NCBI RefSeq assembly: GCF_042651965.1
Contig: NZ_JBHSDY010000007.1
Location: 288,847 to 352,846 of the forward strand
Origin: Castellaniella hirudinis
GTDB taxonomy: Bacteria > Pseudomonadota > Gammaproteobacteria > Burkholderiales > Burkholderiaceae_B
Direction of reading: 5' to 3'
Length of the DNA stretch: 64,000 nt
Shown here one piece after another: positions 1 to 9,763 of the stretch (its first letter is position 1; every line of letters starts with the position of its first letter). The position numbers and the translations under genes were made by a program. The notes under the pieces were generated by a model, which saw only the letters and a list, made by a program, of their open reading frames with translations, made no database searches and was not told the DNA's origin.

Positions 1-3000
1 ACCGTCAACGCCGACGGCACCATCACCTACACGCCCGACACAAACTACAGCGGCGAGGAAAAGTTCACCTACCATACGGACGATGGCTCCGGCACGCCCA
101 AGAGCACCGAGGTGACCATGACGGTCAACCCCGTGTCCGATGCGCCTGATCTGGGGGATGACACGAAGGACCTCGATACCTTGGAAGACACCTCGGTGGC
201 GCTGGGGCTGAAAACACCGGTCATCCAAGACGACGGAACCGGCACGGGCAACAACCCGACCCCCGAACGCCTGAGCGAGATCACGCTGACGATCAGCGGC
301 GATGGTGCGACCGGCGTCACGCTGAGTACCGGCGGGACCACGCTGACCCCAGCGGGCGGCAAGATCACCATCGTCCTGACCGACGACCCGAATTACCACG
401 TCGTCGGCGTACCGGCCGCAGACACGGCTAACGGCATCTATCATCTGACCACAGCCGAATACGAAGCGCTGGTGGCGAACCCCGCCCCTGAAAGCGGCAA
501 GAACTTCACCGTCACCGTCAGCGCGACCAGCCACGAGGTGGACGCCAGCGGCAATATTCTTCCAGGCGTACCCGGCGCCACTAGCATCCAGGCCATCGAC
601 GTCGATGTGCAGGCCGTGACCGACGGCGCAACGCTGCAAATCGACGGCGGAAACAGCTACGACGTGACGGTGGCCGAAGAAGGCACCACCATCGATCTGG
701 GCGCTCTGCTGACTCCCACCTTGGGCGATTCGGACGGCAACACCGGCGCCGACACGGACGGCAGCGAAACGTACTGGTACACCATCTCCGGCCTGCCGGA
801 GGGTACGGTCGTCACTATCGATGGCGTCGCCACCACCATCAGCGCGACGACGCTCACCGCAAGCTCCGCAGTCAAGACATCCGCCACACCGCCGTCCATC
901 ACCATCACGCCGCCCAAGGATTACAGCGGCGACCTCACAGGCATCAAGATCACGCTGAACGCGAAGGACACCGACGGCGATTCGACCGGCACGATCAACA
1001 CCTCCAGCAGCGAGGTCACCCTGAACCTGTACGTCACCCCAGTCGCGGGCGACGTCAGCGCCACGGGCGTGACCACGCCGGAAGACACGGCCGTCGCCTT
1101 CCTGAAGAACGTCACCGTAACCGACGGCGGCGATGGCACGGAAGTCATCGATTCCATCTCGTTCGATCTTCCGAGCGGCTGGACGACAGACTTCCCCTCG
1201 GGAAATCTGAGCACCGATGGCTGGGAAGTCACGAATACAGGCTCCTCTTACACGATCACGTTCAACAATGACGGCAGCGGCGGCATAGTATTGACCGAAG
1301 CCCAGCGCGAAGCCGTTCTCGACGACTTCAAGGTCACACCGCCCGCGCACAGCAGCAAAGACGCGACGATCACGCTGTCGATCACAACGACTGACAGCGG
1401 CACAGTCAACGGCAGTACCATCAGCGACACAGCCACGGTCGAACGCGACGTCAAAATCACCGTCACGCCCGTCGCGGAAACCACGGACACCGACACTGCA
1501 GGCCCCGCCGGCAACGACGTGACCATGACAGGGGGCCATGACTACACGACCCCCGGCGAAGAAGACGCATGGTTCAAGCTGGGCCAGGAAGGCGGCTTCG
1601 ACCTGAAGACCGGCTGGAGCAACGAAGACCCGGGGGAAAAGACCTACGCCAGCCTGACCCCGGTGCTGAAGGCCGGCGACGGCGACCTGCCAAATGCCAT
1701 CGGCTCGCAATTCAAATGGACGGACACGGACGGGGAGCACATCGCCACCTACACGGGCGATCCCATCCTCGTCCCCGTCGATGCGCTCTCGACTCTTGAG
1801 TTCAAGGCCGCCCCCAATTTCTCGGGCATCTTCGAGATCGAGGTCAAGGCGCACACAGTCGATCCGGGCGACGATGCCGATGACGCCGAGGTCTCCCATA
1901 CCTCGGACGAGGTCGCGTGGCTGAAGAACGTGCTCATCGCCCCCAAGGCCGACGAAGTGACCCTGGCCATGAGCCCCGCCAGCGGCAAGGAAGACAGCGA
2001 GATCCCGCTGTCGATCCGGCCCACCAGCTCGGACTCCGGAGAAACCTTCGACGTCACGATCTCCGGCATCCCGGACGGCGCGGTCATCACGTATGACGGC
2101 GCCGCGCTGACCGTGACCGGCGGCAAAGTGACGATCGTGAACTTCGACAGCGGCAAAGCGCTGACCATCCGGCCGCCCGAGAACAGCAACGACAACTTCA
2201 CGCTGAAGGTCTCGGCGGAATCGGTCGATACCCTGATCGTGGATGGCGATCCCAATTCGCCCTACACCAGCAGGAACCCCACCACCGAACTCGACCTCGC
2301 CGTCACCGTCACCGGGGTGGCAGACGCGGCCACGGTGGACATCACATCGTCGATTCCCGACTACACCGAAGCCGGCGTCGATGGCGGCACGACCCCCGTC
2401 AAACTCGGTGATCTGGCCACCATCGAACTGACCGACAAGGACGACGGCTCGGAAACCCTGACCATCCGCGTCAGCGGTCTGCCCGAGGGTTTTTCGCCCG
2501 ACATGGGCACATTGCTGGATCCCGCCGCCACCGGGGCGGCCCGCGTCTGGGTGCTGACGGAAGCGCAGTTCGCCGCCGCCACGCTGAAGGTGCCCGCCAA
2601 CTACAGCGGCACGATCACGTTCAAGATCGCCGCCGTCACGACGGAAAACGACGGCAACTCGCTGACGGGCGAGCCCAAGGACGTGACGATCAAGATCACC
2701 CCGTCTCCCGAGGCGACGACCACCGCCAGCGCCACGCTGGAGGAGGACGTGCTCAGCAACATCGGGCTGGAGATCGTCCACCAGAACGGCGACACGGACG
2801 AGACGCTGACCAGTGTGCGGATCGCCGTGACTCAGGCCGAGGGCGGACCCTTCACCCTGTACCTGGGCGATGGCCCGGGCGCCAAGACGCTGGCCCAGGC
2901 GCTGGTTGACGGCGACATCTCAACGGTCACCGACAGCGGCGTGACGTATTACGTGCTGACCGGCGCGCAGGCGGGCCAACTGGCCGCCCAGGGCGACGCC

Positions 3001-6000
3001 CATCGCGACGGCAACCTGAGCGGCTTCGACTTCCAGTTCAAGATCACGGACGATCACTACGGCAACACCCCGTCCGGCGCATCGACCACCAGCGATTGGC
3101 AGGATGCCCATTTCGGCCTGACGGCCACGCCGGTCACCGATGCCCCCAAGGCCAGCATCACGGACATCACCGGAACGCTGGGCTCCACGACCGCAGCCGA
3201 GGAGGTCGCCGGCGACGACGCCACCAATGAAACCGTCACGCTGACGGCGGCCGACACCGTCACCGTCCACCTGCAAGTCACGTCCCCCGACACGGACGGC
3301 AGCGAACACCTGATCCGCGTCGTCATCGATGGCGTGCCCGACGGCGTGACCGTGAAGGGCGGCGAATTCATCGGCGGCGGCCAATGGCTGCTGGTGTATG
3401 ACGGCGCCGACGCAAAACCCATCCCCGGGGGCGGTGTGCAAGTGCCGGTCGAATTCGTGGTCAACGGCTTCGCGGGCGGCCTCATCAACCATGAGATCAC
3501 CCTGACCGCGCAGGTCCAGGATCGGGGCAATACGGCCACGACGACGGCTGTCGAAGAAGACTCCGTCACCTGGCGATTGACGACGGACTTTGGCAAGGGC
3601 GGATCCGACGATCCGGCGACGATCATCACCTGGGAATACAACGACGCCCCGGCGACGGAAGACGCGGCCTTCAGCCTGTCGGACATCATCACGGCGGGGG
3701 TCACCGTGAATGATCCATCCGCCAGCAACGTCTTCACCGTCACCCTGGAGAATCTGCCCGAGGGCACGCAGGTCGACGGCATGATCCGCACCACCATCAC
3801 GGATGCCGGCGGCACCCGCGAGGTCTGGTCGAAATCGGTCATCGGCCCTGCCGGTGCCACGCAAGGCGACATTGATGCGCTGCTGAAAACCCTGATGGAC
3901 GGCATCAAGATCACGCCGCCGGAAAACTCCAACGAGAATAATGCGGCGGGCGACTTCAAGTTCGACGCCAAGCTGACCACGTCGATCGCGGGCGGCAGCA
4001 ACAGCAATGTGGAAAACATCACGGCCGACGGCGCCGACACCGGCACCGGCGACAAGCCGCTGGTGGTGCCCGTCGATCCGGTCACGGACAATGCCGTCAT
4101 CGACATCCGGCTCGACACCAGCATCGAAACGGATGAGCTGAACGAATCCGACAGCAGCATCCCCATCACCCTGACCGTCAGCAACGCCGCCGACGGCGCG
4201 GCCGGCAGCATCGTGGACGGCACGCTGTACCTGCAGATTTCCGCGGACAAGGCTGATCTGCAAGGCGGCGCCTTGACCATCGGCGGCGTGACATACACGC
4301 TGGAAACCGTTTCAGGCGTCTCCGGCGTTCCCAACGGTCAGTACTACGTCGTCCATGGCGTGGCCATGGGCAGCACCTTGCAGGCGGTGTACACCCCGGG
4401 CGTCAAAATGACCGGCGGCACGGTCACGGTCGATGCCTGGGTGCGCAACGAGGAAACCGGCAGCACGCCCGTGACCTCCAAGGGCGCCGCCGACCTGGTC
4501 GTCAACATCAGCAACGATGGCGTGACTGTCACCCACAACGAGTCCTCCGGCAACGAAGTCGCCATCGGCGCGACGGGCGACAAGTCCGTCAAACTGGATA
4601 TCGCCGCCGTCCTGAACGACAACGACGGTTCGGAAAAGATCATCTCCGTCCTGCTGTCGAACCTGCCCGACGGCTTCCTGGTGTTCACCGGCGCCGATCC
4701 CGGCTCGGCCGCCCAGGCGGCCAACGCGGGCGGCGACGGCACGCACAATACCTGGGTCATCCCCCTGAATCCGGACGGATCCCTGCCCGCCTATATCGGC
4801 ATCCTGCCGCCGCCCCATTGGAGCGGTACGCTGGCTGACCTGAAACTCGTCGTGGAGTCGGGTGAAACAGCGCTTTCCGGCACCAAGATCGAAACGACCG
4901 ATCTGGCCGATGTCACGATCATCCCGGTCGCCGACGGAGTGGACCTGGCGCCGACGAATTCCTTCGGCGCCGAGAACACCCTCATCAAGCTGAACCTGAA
5001 CGCCACGATGCAGGACCCCAACGATGCCACGGTCAAGAACGCAGACGGCACTGTTGTCATCGCGGCAGATGGCAGCGCCGAAACCACGACGCTGAGGCTG
5101 ACCGGCCTGGGCGAGCACGCCTCGTTCTACGTGGGTGACACGCTGCTGGACGCCAGCCAGATCACCTACGACGCCGGCACCGACACCTACACGCTGACCG
5201 GCCTGAGCCAGGCGGACCTGAACACGCTGGGCTTGATGCAGGCGGCGTCCGCCCTGACGGACCAGAATGCGGGCATGGCCGGCGTGCAGATCACGGCGGA
5301 AGCCTGGACGGTCGAAAGCGGCAACGCGGCGGAATCCACGCACGTCACCAAGGACATCACGCTCAACCTCTCGGAGCAATACAGCACCCCCGGCGACGAT
5401 TCCCTGATCTGGACCGGGAACGCCATCGACGGCCGCTCCGGCACGGACACCGTCCACCTGCGCGCGGGCGAAGACCTGACGGGCGCAGATCTCGCCGCCA
5501 AGCTGAGCCACATCGAGATCCTCGACCTGGGCATCGGCGGCGCGAACGCGATCACCGGCCTGACCCCGGATCAAGTGAAGGCTATCCTGGGTTCTGGCGG
5601 CGAACTGACGATCAAGGGCACTTCGGACGATTCCGTCGCGCTGGATGGCGCCTGGATCAACAACGGCGGCATCTGGACAGGCACGCTGGCGGACGGCGCG
5701 ACCACCATCACCGTGAAGGTCGAAGGCGGCATGACGGTCGACACAGCGTCCGTCAATGCGGGCTTCGCCCCCATGGCCCTGTCCCTCGACTTCCCCGACG
5801 CCCCGGCGGACGGCAGCGACGATCCCTCGGCCTTCCTGTTTGCGCCCGAGGGCGGCTTGCCGGCACTCGACGGGATGCTGACGGCAACGCCCGACGAAAC
5901 GCCGGACCTGCTGGACGACTGGCTGCCGGGCCAGGCGCCCGGCAGCGACACTGCGCCTGCATCAGGCACGGACACGGCCGCCGACAGTGCTTCGACCTAC

Positions 6001-6078
6001 ACGGACTACGTACCCGAAGCGTCCCTTCCCGAAGACGAGCTGGAGCATAGCCTGGCCAACGCACACGCCTTGGCTTGA
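1..6078 (+). CDS. Giant Ig-like/cadherin-like repeat adhesin, C-terminal part (5' end outside window)
   Basis: The reading frame is open from base 1, so this is the C-terminal 2025 residues of a larger surface protein. It is acidic, rich in Asp, Gly, Thr and Ser, and almost Cys-free. It is built of Ig/cadherin-like modules of roughly 120-150 residues, joined by linkers of the form PVxDxxx followed by an ED motif. Such linkers occur near nt 127, 610, 1035, 1465, 1940, 2310, 2700, 3130, 4072 and 4921. The last ~250 residues end in an Asp/Glu/Ala-rich tail, as in type I secretion substrates of the LapA/BapA class. I see no clear run of GGxGxD calcium nonapeptides. The genes directly downstream encode an outer membrane channel, ABC exporter and adaptor, so this is the likely exported substrate, mediating adhesion or biofilm formation. 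The N-terminal retention module cannot be judged. Confidence 0.85.
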   Translation, partial: TVNADGTITYTPDTNYSGEEKFTYHTDDGSGTPKSTEVTMTVNPVSDAPDLGDDTKDLDTLEDTSVALGLKTPVIQDDGTGTGNNPTPERLSEITLTISGDGATGVTLSTGGTTLTPAGGKITIVLTDDPNYHVVGVPAADTANGIYHLTTAEYEALVANPAPESGKNFTVTVSATSHEVDASGNILPGVPGATSIQAIDVDVQAVTDGATLQIDGGNSYDVTVAEEGTTIDLGALLTPTLGDSDGNTGADTDGSETYWYTISGLPEGTVVTIDGVATTISATTLTASSAVKTSATPPSITITPPKDYSGDLTGIKITLNAKDTDGDSTGTINTSSSEVTLNLYVTPVAGDVSATGVTTPEDTAVAFLKNVTVTDGGDGTEVIDSISFDLPSGWTTDFPSGNLSTDGWEVTNTGSSYTITFNNDGSGGIVLTEAQREAVLDDFKVTPPAHSSKDATITLSITTTDSGTVNGSTISDTATVERDVKITVTPVAETTDTDTAGPAGNDVTMTGGHDYTTPGEEDAWFKLGQEGGFDLKTGWSNEDPGEKTYASLTPVLKAGDGDLPNAIGSQFKWTDTDGEHIATYTGDPILVPVDALSTLEFKAAPNFSGIFEIEVKAHTVDPGDDADDAEVSHTSDEVAWLKNVLIAPKADEVTLAMSPASGKEDSEIPLSIRPTSSDSGETFDVTISGIPDGAVITYDGAALTVTGGKVTIVNFDSGKALTIRPPENSNDNFTLKVSAESVDTLIVDGDPNSPYTSRNPTTELDLAVTVTGVADAATVDITSSIPDYTEAGVDGGTTPVKLGDLATIELTDKDDGSETLTIRVSGLPEGFSPDMGTLLDPAATGAARVWVLTEAQFAAATLKVPANYSGTITFKIAAVTTENDGNSLTGEPKDVTIKITPSPEATTTASATLEEDVLSNIGLEIVHQNGDTDETLTSVRIAVTQAEGGPFTLYLGDGPGAKTLAQALVDGDISTVTDSGVTYYVLTGAQAGQLAAQGDAHRDGNLSGFDFQFKITDDHYGNTPSGASTTSDWQDAHFGLTATPVTDAPKASITDITGTLGSTTAAEEVAGDDATNETVTLTAADTVTVHLQVTSPDTDGSEHLIRVVIDGVPDGVTVKGGEFIGGGQWLLVYDGADAKPIPGGGVQVPVEFVVNGFAGGLINHEITLTAQVQDRGNTATTTAVEEDSVTWRLTTDFGKGGSDDPATIITWEYNDAPATEDAAFSLSDIITAGVTVNDPSASNVFTVTLENLPEGTQVDGMIRTTITDAGGTREVWSKSVIGPAGATQGDIDALLKTLMDGIKITPPENSNENNAAGDFKFDAKLTTSIAGGSNSNVENITADGADTGTGDKPLVVPVDPVTDNAVIDIRLDTSIETDELNESDSSIPITLTVSNAADGAAGSIVDGTLYLQISADKADLQGGALTIGGVTYTLETVSGVSGVPNGQYYVVHGVAMGSTLQAVYTPGVKMTGGTVTVDAWVRNEETGSTPVTSKGAADLVVNISNDGVTVTHNESSGNEVAIGATGDKSVKLDIAAVLNDNDGSEKIISVLLSNLPDGFLVFTGADPGSAAQAANAGGDGTHNTWVIPLNPDGSLPAYIGILPPPHWSGTLADLKLVVESGETALSGTKIETTDLADVTIIPVADGVDLAPTNSFGAENTLIKLNLNATMQDPNDATVKNADGTVVIAADGSAETTTLRLTGLGEHASFYVGDTLLDASQITYDAGTDTYTLTGLSQADLNTLGLMQAASALTDQNAGMAGVQITAEAWTVESGNAAESTHVTKDITLNLSEQYSTPGDDSLIWTGNAIDGRSGTDTVHLRAGEDLTGADLAAKLSHIEILDLGIGGANAITGLTPDQVKAILGSGGELTIKGTSDDSVALDGAWINNGGIWTGTLADGATTITVKVEGGMTVDTASVNAGFAPMALSLDFPDAPADGSDDPSAFLFAPEGGLPALDGMLTATPDETPDLLDDWLPGQAPGSDTAPASGTDTAADSASTYTDYVPEASLPEDELEHSLANAHALA

Positions 6079-6080
6079 CG

Positions 6081-7538
6081 ATGGCGCGCACGCAGATCCT
6101 CCGCGCCGCCGCGGCTGCCGCCGCCTGCCTGACGGCGGGCGCGCATGCGCAGCCCCCGGCGGACACGCCACCGATGCTGGCGCCGCCGTCGATTCTGTCC
6201 GAATCGGCGGTCGGGGCGGCATACGCGACCCCGCCAAACCCCTCGGGGGCCTCCGGCTCCCCTCTGAGCATGCGGGCGGCCGTGGACCAGGCCGTCAACT
6301 GGCACCCGCTGCTGCGCAACGCGCGCGGTCAATTGCTGCAAGCCACCCAGGGCATTGAAACCGCCCGTTCCGGCTATTACCCCAATGTGTCGGCGGGCGT
6401 GAACGCCCGCAACAGCAACCACACCATCGGCGACACCGACAGCCGTCACGAACGGCGCGCCGAAATCCAGATCTCGCAGGTGCTGTACGACTTCGGCAAG
6501 GTCGGCAGTGAAGTCGATCAGGCCACGGCGGCCAGCGGCGCGGCGCGCGCCCAGGTGCTGCAGACCTTCGATCAGGTGATTCTCAACACCGCCGCCGCCT
6601 GGATCGAAGTCAGCCGCAACGAGGCGCTGCTCAAGGTGGCCCGGGAACAGGCCGAGGTGCTCGCCACCCTGTCCCAGCGCGTCCAGGAACGGGACGAAAA
6701 AGGCGCCGGCACGTCGTCGGACACGGCCCAGGCCCGGGCGCGCGTGGACGCGGCGCGGGCCGCCCTGCTGACGGCGCAGTCGCAGGTGCGGCTCTGGCGC
6801 ACCACGCTGATGTACTGGACAGGCTCGGCCACGCCGCCCGGGATCACCGGGGCGCCTGCGCCCGCTCTGGCAGGCGCCTGTCGGGCAGGCGCCGCCGCCT
6901 TGACGGTGGGCGGCGCCGAAGCCACCCTGCAGTCCTCGGCGGCAGTTCAGCTCGCCCAGGCGCAACTGGAAGTGGCGCGCGCCGGCCTGGCGCTGGCCGA
7001 CGCGCAGATGAAGCCGACACTGTCGCTCACCGGTTCGACGGGGCGGCGGTTGGGCGGCAGCGACGGCCGGGATGACGGGCGCAATCTGGACGCCTCGATC
7101 ATGCTGAATTTCTCGGTGCCCCTGTACCAGGGCGGACGGCTGCAGTCGGGCCGCCAGGCGGCCGGCTACGGCGTGGGCGCGGCCCGGGCCGCACTGGACC
7201 AGGCCCGGCTCAACACGAGCCAGGGCTGGGAAAGCGCCACGCTGCAATGGCTGAAGTTTTCCGGGCGCCTGGACGTGCAGGCGGCGCGCCAGAAGAACAT
7301 GGACATCACCCGCACCCTGTACCGCGACCAGTATCTGCAACTGGGCACCCGGTCTCTGCTGGATCTGCTCAACGCCGAGCAGGAATACTATGCCTCCCTG
7401 AACGACCAGATCGAAAGCGAGCACGAGATGGTCCGCCTGGACGCGGAATGCCTGTACTACACGGGCCGCCTGCGCGACGCCTTCGAGACGGGCGGCGCAG
7501 TGGCGCGGACCGTGGCCGCACCGGATACGCTGCAATGA
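6081..7538 (+). CDS. TolC-family outer membrane channel of a type I secretion system
   Basis: A 485-residue protein with an Ala-rich N-terminal signal peptide (cleavage likely after AGAHA, near residue 23). The body has two related alpha-helical halves typical of TolC/LapE-type outer membrane efflux proteins. Family features include the N-terminal half motif ISQVLYDFGKV and the C-terminal counterpart FSVPLYQGGRL. Both are the LYDFG/LYxGG turns that close the beta-barrel segments. ATG 6081 is chosen, 2 nt after the adhesin stop; an in-frame TTG at 6075 is less likely. The gene overlaps the next one by ATGA at 7535-7538, so adhesin, channel and exporter are probably one transcript. It should supply the outer membrane exit duct for the adhesin. 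Confidence 0.9.
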   Translation: MARTQILRAAAAAAACLTAGAHAQPPADTPPMLAPPSILSESAVGAAYATPPNPSGASGSPLSMRAAVDQAVNWHPLLRNARGQLLQATQGIETARSGYYPNVSAGVNARNSNHTIGDTDSRHERRAEIQISQVLYDFGKVGSEVDQATAASGAARAQVLQTFDQVILNTAAAWIEVSRNEALLKVAREQAEVLATLSQRVQERDEKGAGTSSDTAQARARVDAARAALLTAQSQVRLWRTTLMYWTGSATPPGITGAPAPALAGACRAGAAALTVGGAEATLQSSAAVQLAQAQLEVARAGLALADAQMKPTLSLTGSTGRRLGGSDGRDDGRNLDASIMLNFSVPLYQGGRLQSGRQAAGYGVGAARAALDQARLNTSQGWESATLQWLKFSGRLDVQAARQKNMDITRTLYRDQYLQLGTRSLLDLLNAEQEYYASLNDQIESEHEMVRLDAECLYYTGRLRDAFETGGAVARTVAAPDTLQ

Positions 7539-9763
7539 CCGGACCGCTGTCCTTGCCCCGTGCGACGCCGTCGCCCGCCGATCCCGGCTCCGACCGCCTG
7601 CCGCAGCCGCTGGCCGGCTGGCTCGATGCCGTGCTGGCCGTGGCAGGGCACTACCGCCTGGACGTCTCGCGCGAACGCCTGCGCGTCGCCCTCAGTTGGA
7701 ACGATCCCCGCGCGCTGCAACGCGGCGTGCGCGAGGCCGCCCGCCAGGCGGGCCTGCGCCTGCGCTGGGTCGAACCGCGGCTCGACGGCCTGAGCGCCTG
7801 GCGCCTGCCGCTGGCCGTGCAATTGCGCGACGGCCAGGTGGCCGTGATCGTGGCGGTCGCGCCCGACGGCCTGCGCCTGAGCCTCAGCGGCGACCAGGGG
7901 CTTGAAAGCACGATCCCGGCGGACGAACTGCGCGCGGCCGTGACCGCCATGGCGGTGATGCGGCCGGTGGGCGCCACGCCGGATTCACGGGTCGACGACT
8001 ATTTCAAGCCGGTCGAACAGCACTGGCTGCGCAGCATCGTGTTCGCCGACCTGCGGCCCTACGTGCACGTGATGATCGCCTCGCTGGTCGCCAATCTGAT
8101 GGCGCTGGCGGGCATCCTCTTTTCGATGCAGGTGTACGACCGCGTCATCCCGGCGCAGTCTCAACCCACGCTGTACGTGCTGTTTTCCGGCGTGATGCTG
8201 GCCCTGGCCTTTGCCTGGTTCATGCAGAACGCCCGCCGCCACATCATCGACGTGGTCGGCAAACGGTCCGACCTGCGGGTGTCCGACCGCGTCTTCGGTC
8301 ACGCCCTGCGCATCCGCAACACGGCCCGCCCCAAGGCGACGGGCACCTTCGTGGGACAGATCCGCGAACTGGAGCCGGTGCGCGACATGCTGACTTCGAC
8401 GACGGTGGCGGCCATCGCCGACCTGCCGTTCTTCCTGGTGTTCTGCTTCATCTTCTGGACCATCGCCGGCAGCCTCGTCTGGATTCCCCTGGCGGCCTTC
8501 GCGCTGCTGATGCTGCCCAGCCTGCTGGCCCAGAAACGCCTGCGGGCGCTGGCCCAGGAAAGCATGCGCGAGTCGTCGCTGCGCAGTTCCATGCTGGTCG
8601 AGGCCGTGCAAGGCATCGAAGACATCAAGCTGCTGCAGGCCGAACCCAGCTTCCAGAACCGCTGGAACCATTACAACGCCGTCGACGCCGACTCGAATCT
8701 GCGCATGCGCGAACTGCTGCACCGGCTGGGCAACTGGATTCAGACCGTGCAGGGCGGCGCCTTCGCCGTCGTGGTGTTCTTCGGCGCCCCCATGGTCATG
8801 GCGGGCGAGATCAGCACCGGCGTGCTGGTCGCCGCGTCGATCCTGTCCTCGCGCATGCTGGCGCCCCTGGCGGGCGTGGCCCAGGTGCTGAACCGCTGGC
8901 AGCAGGCCCGTGTCGCCACCGAGGCGCTCGATGGGCTCATGCAACTGCCGGTGGATCACGCCGGCGCCGGCACGCGGGTGCAGCGCCCCGTGCTGGAAGG
9001 CCGCTACGCACTGCGCCAGGCGCTGTTCAGCTACGACGGCACCGTGCCGGCGCTGCGGGTGGGCGCGCTGTCCATCCAGCCGGGCGAGCGCATCGCCGTG
9101 CTGGGGCGCAACGGTTCGGGGAAATCGACCCTGCTGCAGGCCCTGTCGGGTCTGCTCGAACCGCAGATGGGGGCGATCCTGCTGGACGGCGTGGCGCTGG
9201 GCCACATCGACCCCGCCGACGTCCGCCGCGACGTGTCCCTGCTGACGCAGCACGCGCGCCTGTTCCACGGCACGCTGCGGGACAATCTGCGCCTGGGCGC
9301 GCCCCACGCCGCCGACGCGGACCTGGCCGCCGCGCTGCAGCAGGCCGGCGCCTGGTCCTTCGTGCAGCGCCTGCCGATGGGGCTGGATTACCCCGTGCAG
9401 GAAGGCGGGCTGGGCCTGTCCGGCGGACAGCGCCAGAGCCTGCTGCTGGCGCGGCTGCTGCTGCGCGACCCCCGCGTCCTGCTGCTGGACGAACCCACGG
9501 CTTCGCTCGATGACGCCACCGAACGCGAGGTCATCGGGCAATTGCGCGACCTGTCCCAGGGCCGCACCCTGGTGGTCGCCACCCACCGGCCGGCGCTGCT
9601 GGACATCGTGGACCGGATCATCGTCCTGAGCAGCGGCGCCGTCGCGCTGGACGGCCCGCGCGACGAAGTGCTGGCGACCCTGCGCCGCAAGCCGGACGCC
9701 GCCGCAGCGCCGCCCATGGACGCGCAGGCGAGCGCAACGGCGGTCCAGGAGTCGAGGTCATGA
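7535..9763 (+). CDS. Type I secretion ABC transporter (permease/ATPase, LapB-like)
   Basis: A 742-residue fused exporter. Residues ~20-150 form a C39-like domain without the catalytic Cys, so it should bind substrate rather than process a leader. Residues ~175-450 are the six-helix ABC membrane domain. Residues ~490-715 are the ATPase, with Walker A GRNGSGKST near 524, signature LSGGQ near 628, Walker B LLLLDEP near 649 and the switch His in ATHRP near 683. The start ATG overlaps the stop of the upstream channel gene (ATGA), and the stop overlaps the adaptor start in the same way. The degenerate C39 domain and the neighbours match adhesin exporters of the LapB/RtxB class, which act at the inner membrane. 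An in-frame extension back to 7247 would lie wholly inside the upstream gene and is rejected. Confidence 0.92.
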   Translation: MTGPLSLPRATPSPADPGSDRLPQPLAGWLDAVLAVAGHYRLDVSRERLRVALSWNDPRALQRGVREAARQAGLRLRWVEPRLDGLSAWRLPLAVQLRDGQVAVIVAVAPDGLRLSLSGDQGLESTIPADELRAAVTAMAVMRPVGATPDSRVDDYFKPVEQHWLRSIVFADLRPYVHVMIASLVANLMALAGILFSMQVYDRVIPAQSQPTLYVLFSGVMLALAFAWFMQNARRHIIDVVGKRSDLRVSDRVFGHALRIRNTARPKATGTFVGQIRELEPVRDMLTSTTVAAIADLPFFLVFCFIFWTIAGSLVWIPLAAFALLMLPSLLAQKRLRALAQESMRESSLRSSMLVEAVQGIEDIKLLQAEPSFQNRWNHYNAVDADSNLRMRELLHRLGNWIQTVQGGAFAVVVFFGAPMVMAGEISTGVLVAASILSSRMLAPLAGVAQVLNRWQQARVATEALDGLMQLPVDHAGAGTRVQRPVLEGRYALRQALFSYDGTVPALRVGALSIQPGERIAVLGRNGSGKSTLLQALSGLLEPQMGAILLDGVALGHIDPADVRRDVSLLTQHARLFHGTLRDNLRLGAPHAADADLAAALQQAGAWSFVQRLPMGLDYPVQEGGLGLSGGQRQSLLLARLLLRDPRVLLLDEPTASLDDATEREVIGQLRDLSQGRTLVVATHRPALLDIVDRIIVLSSGAVALDGPRDEVLATLRRKPDAAAAPPMDAQASATAVQESRS

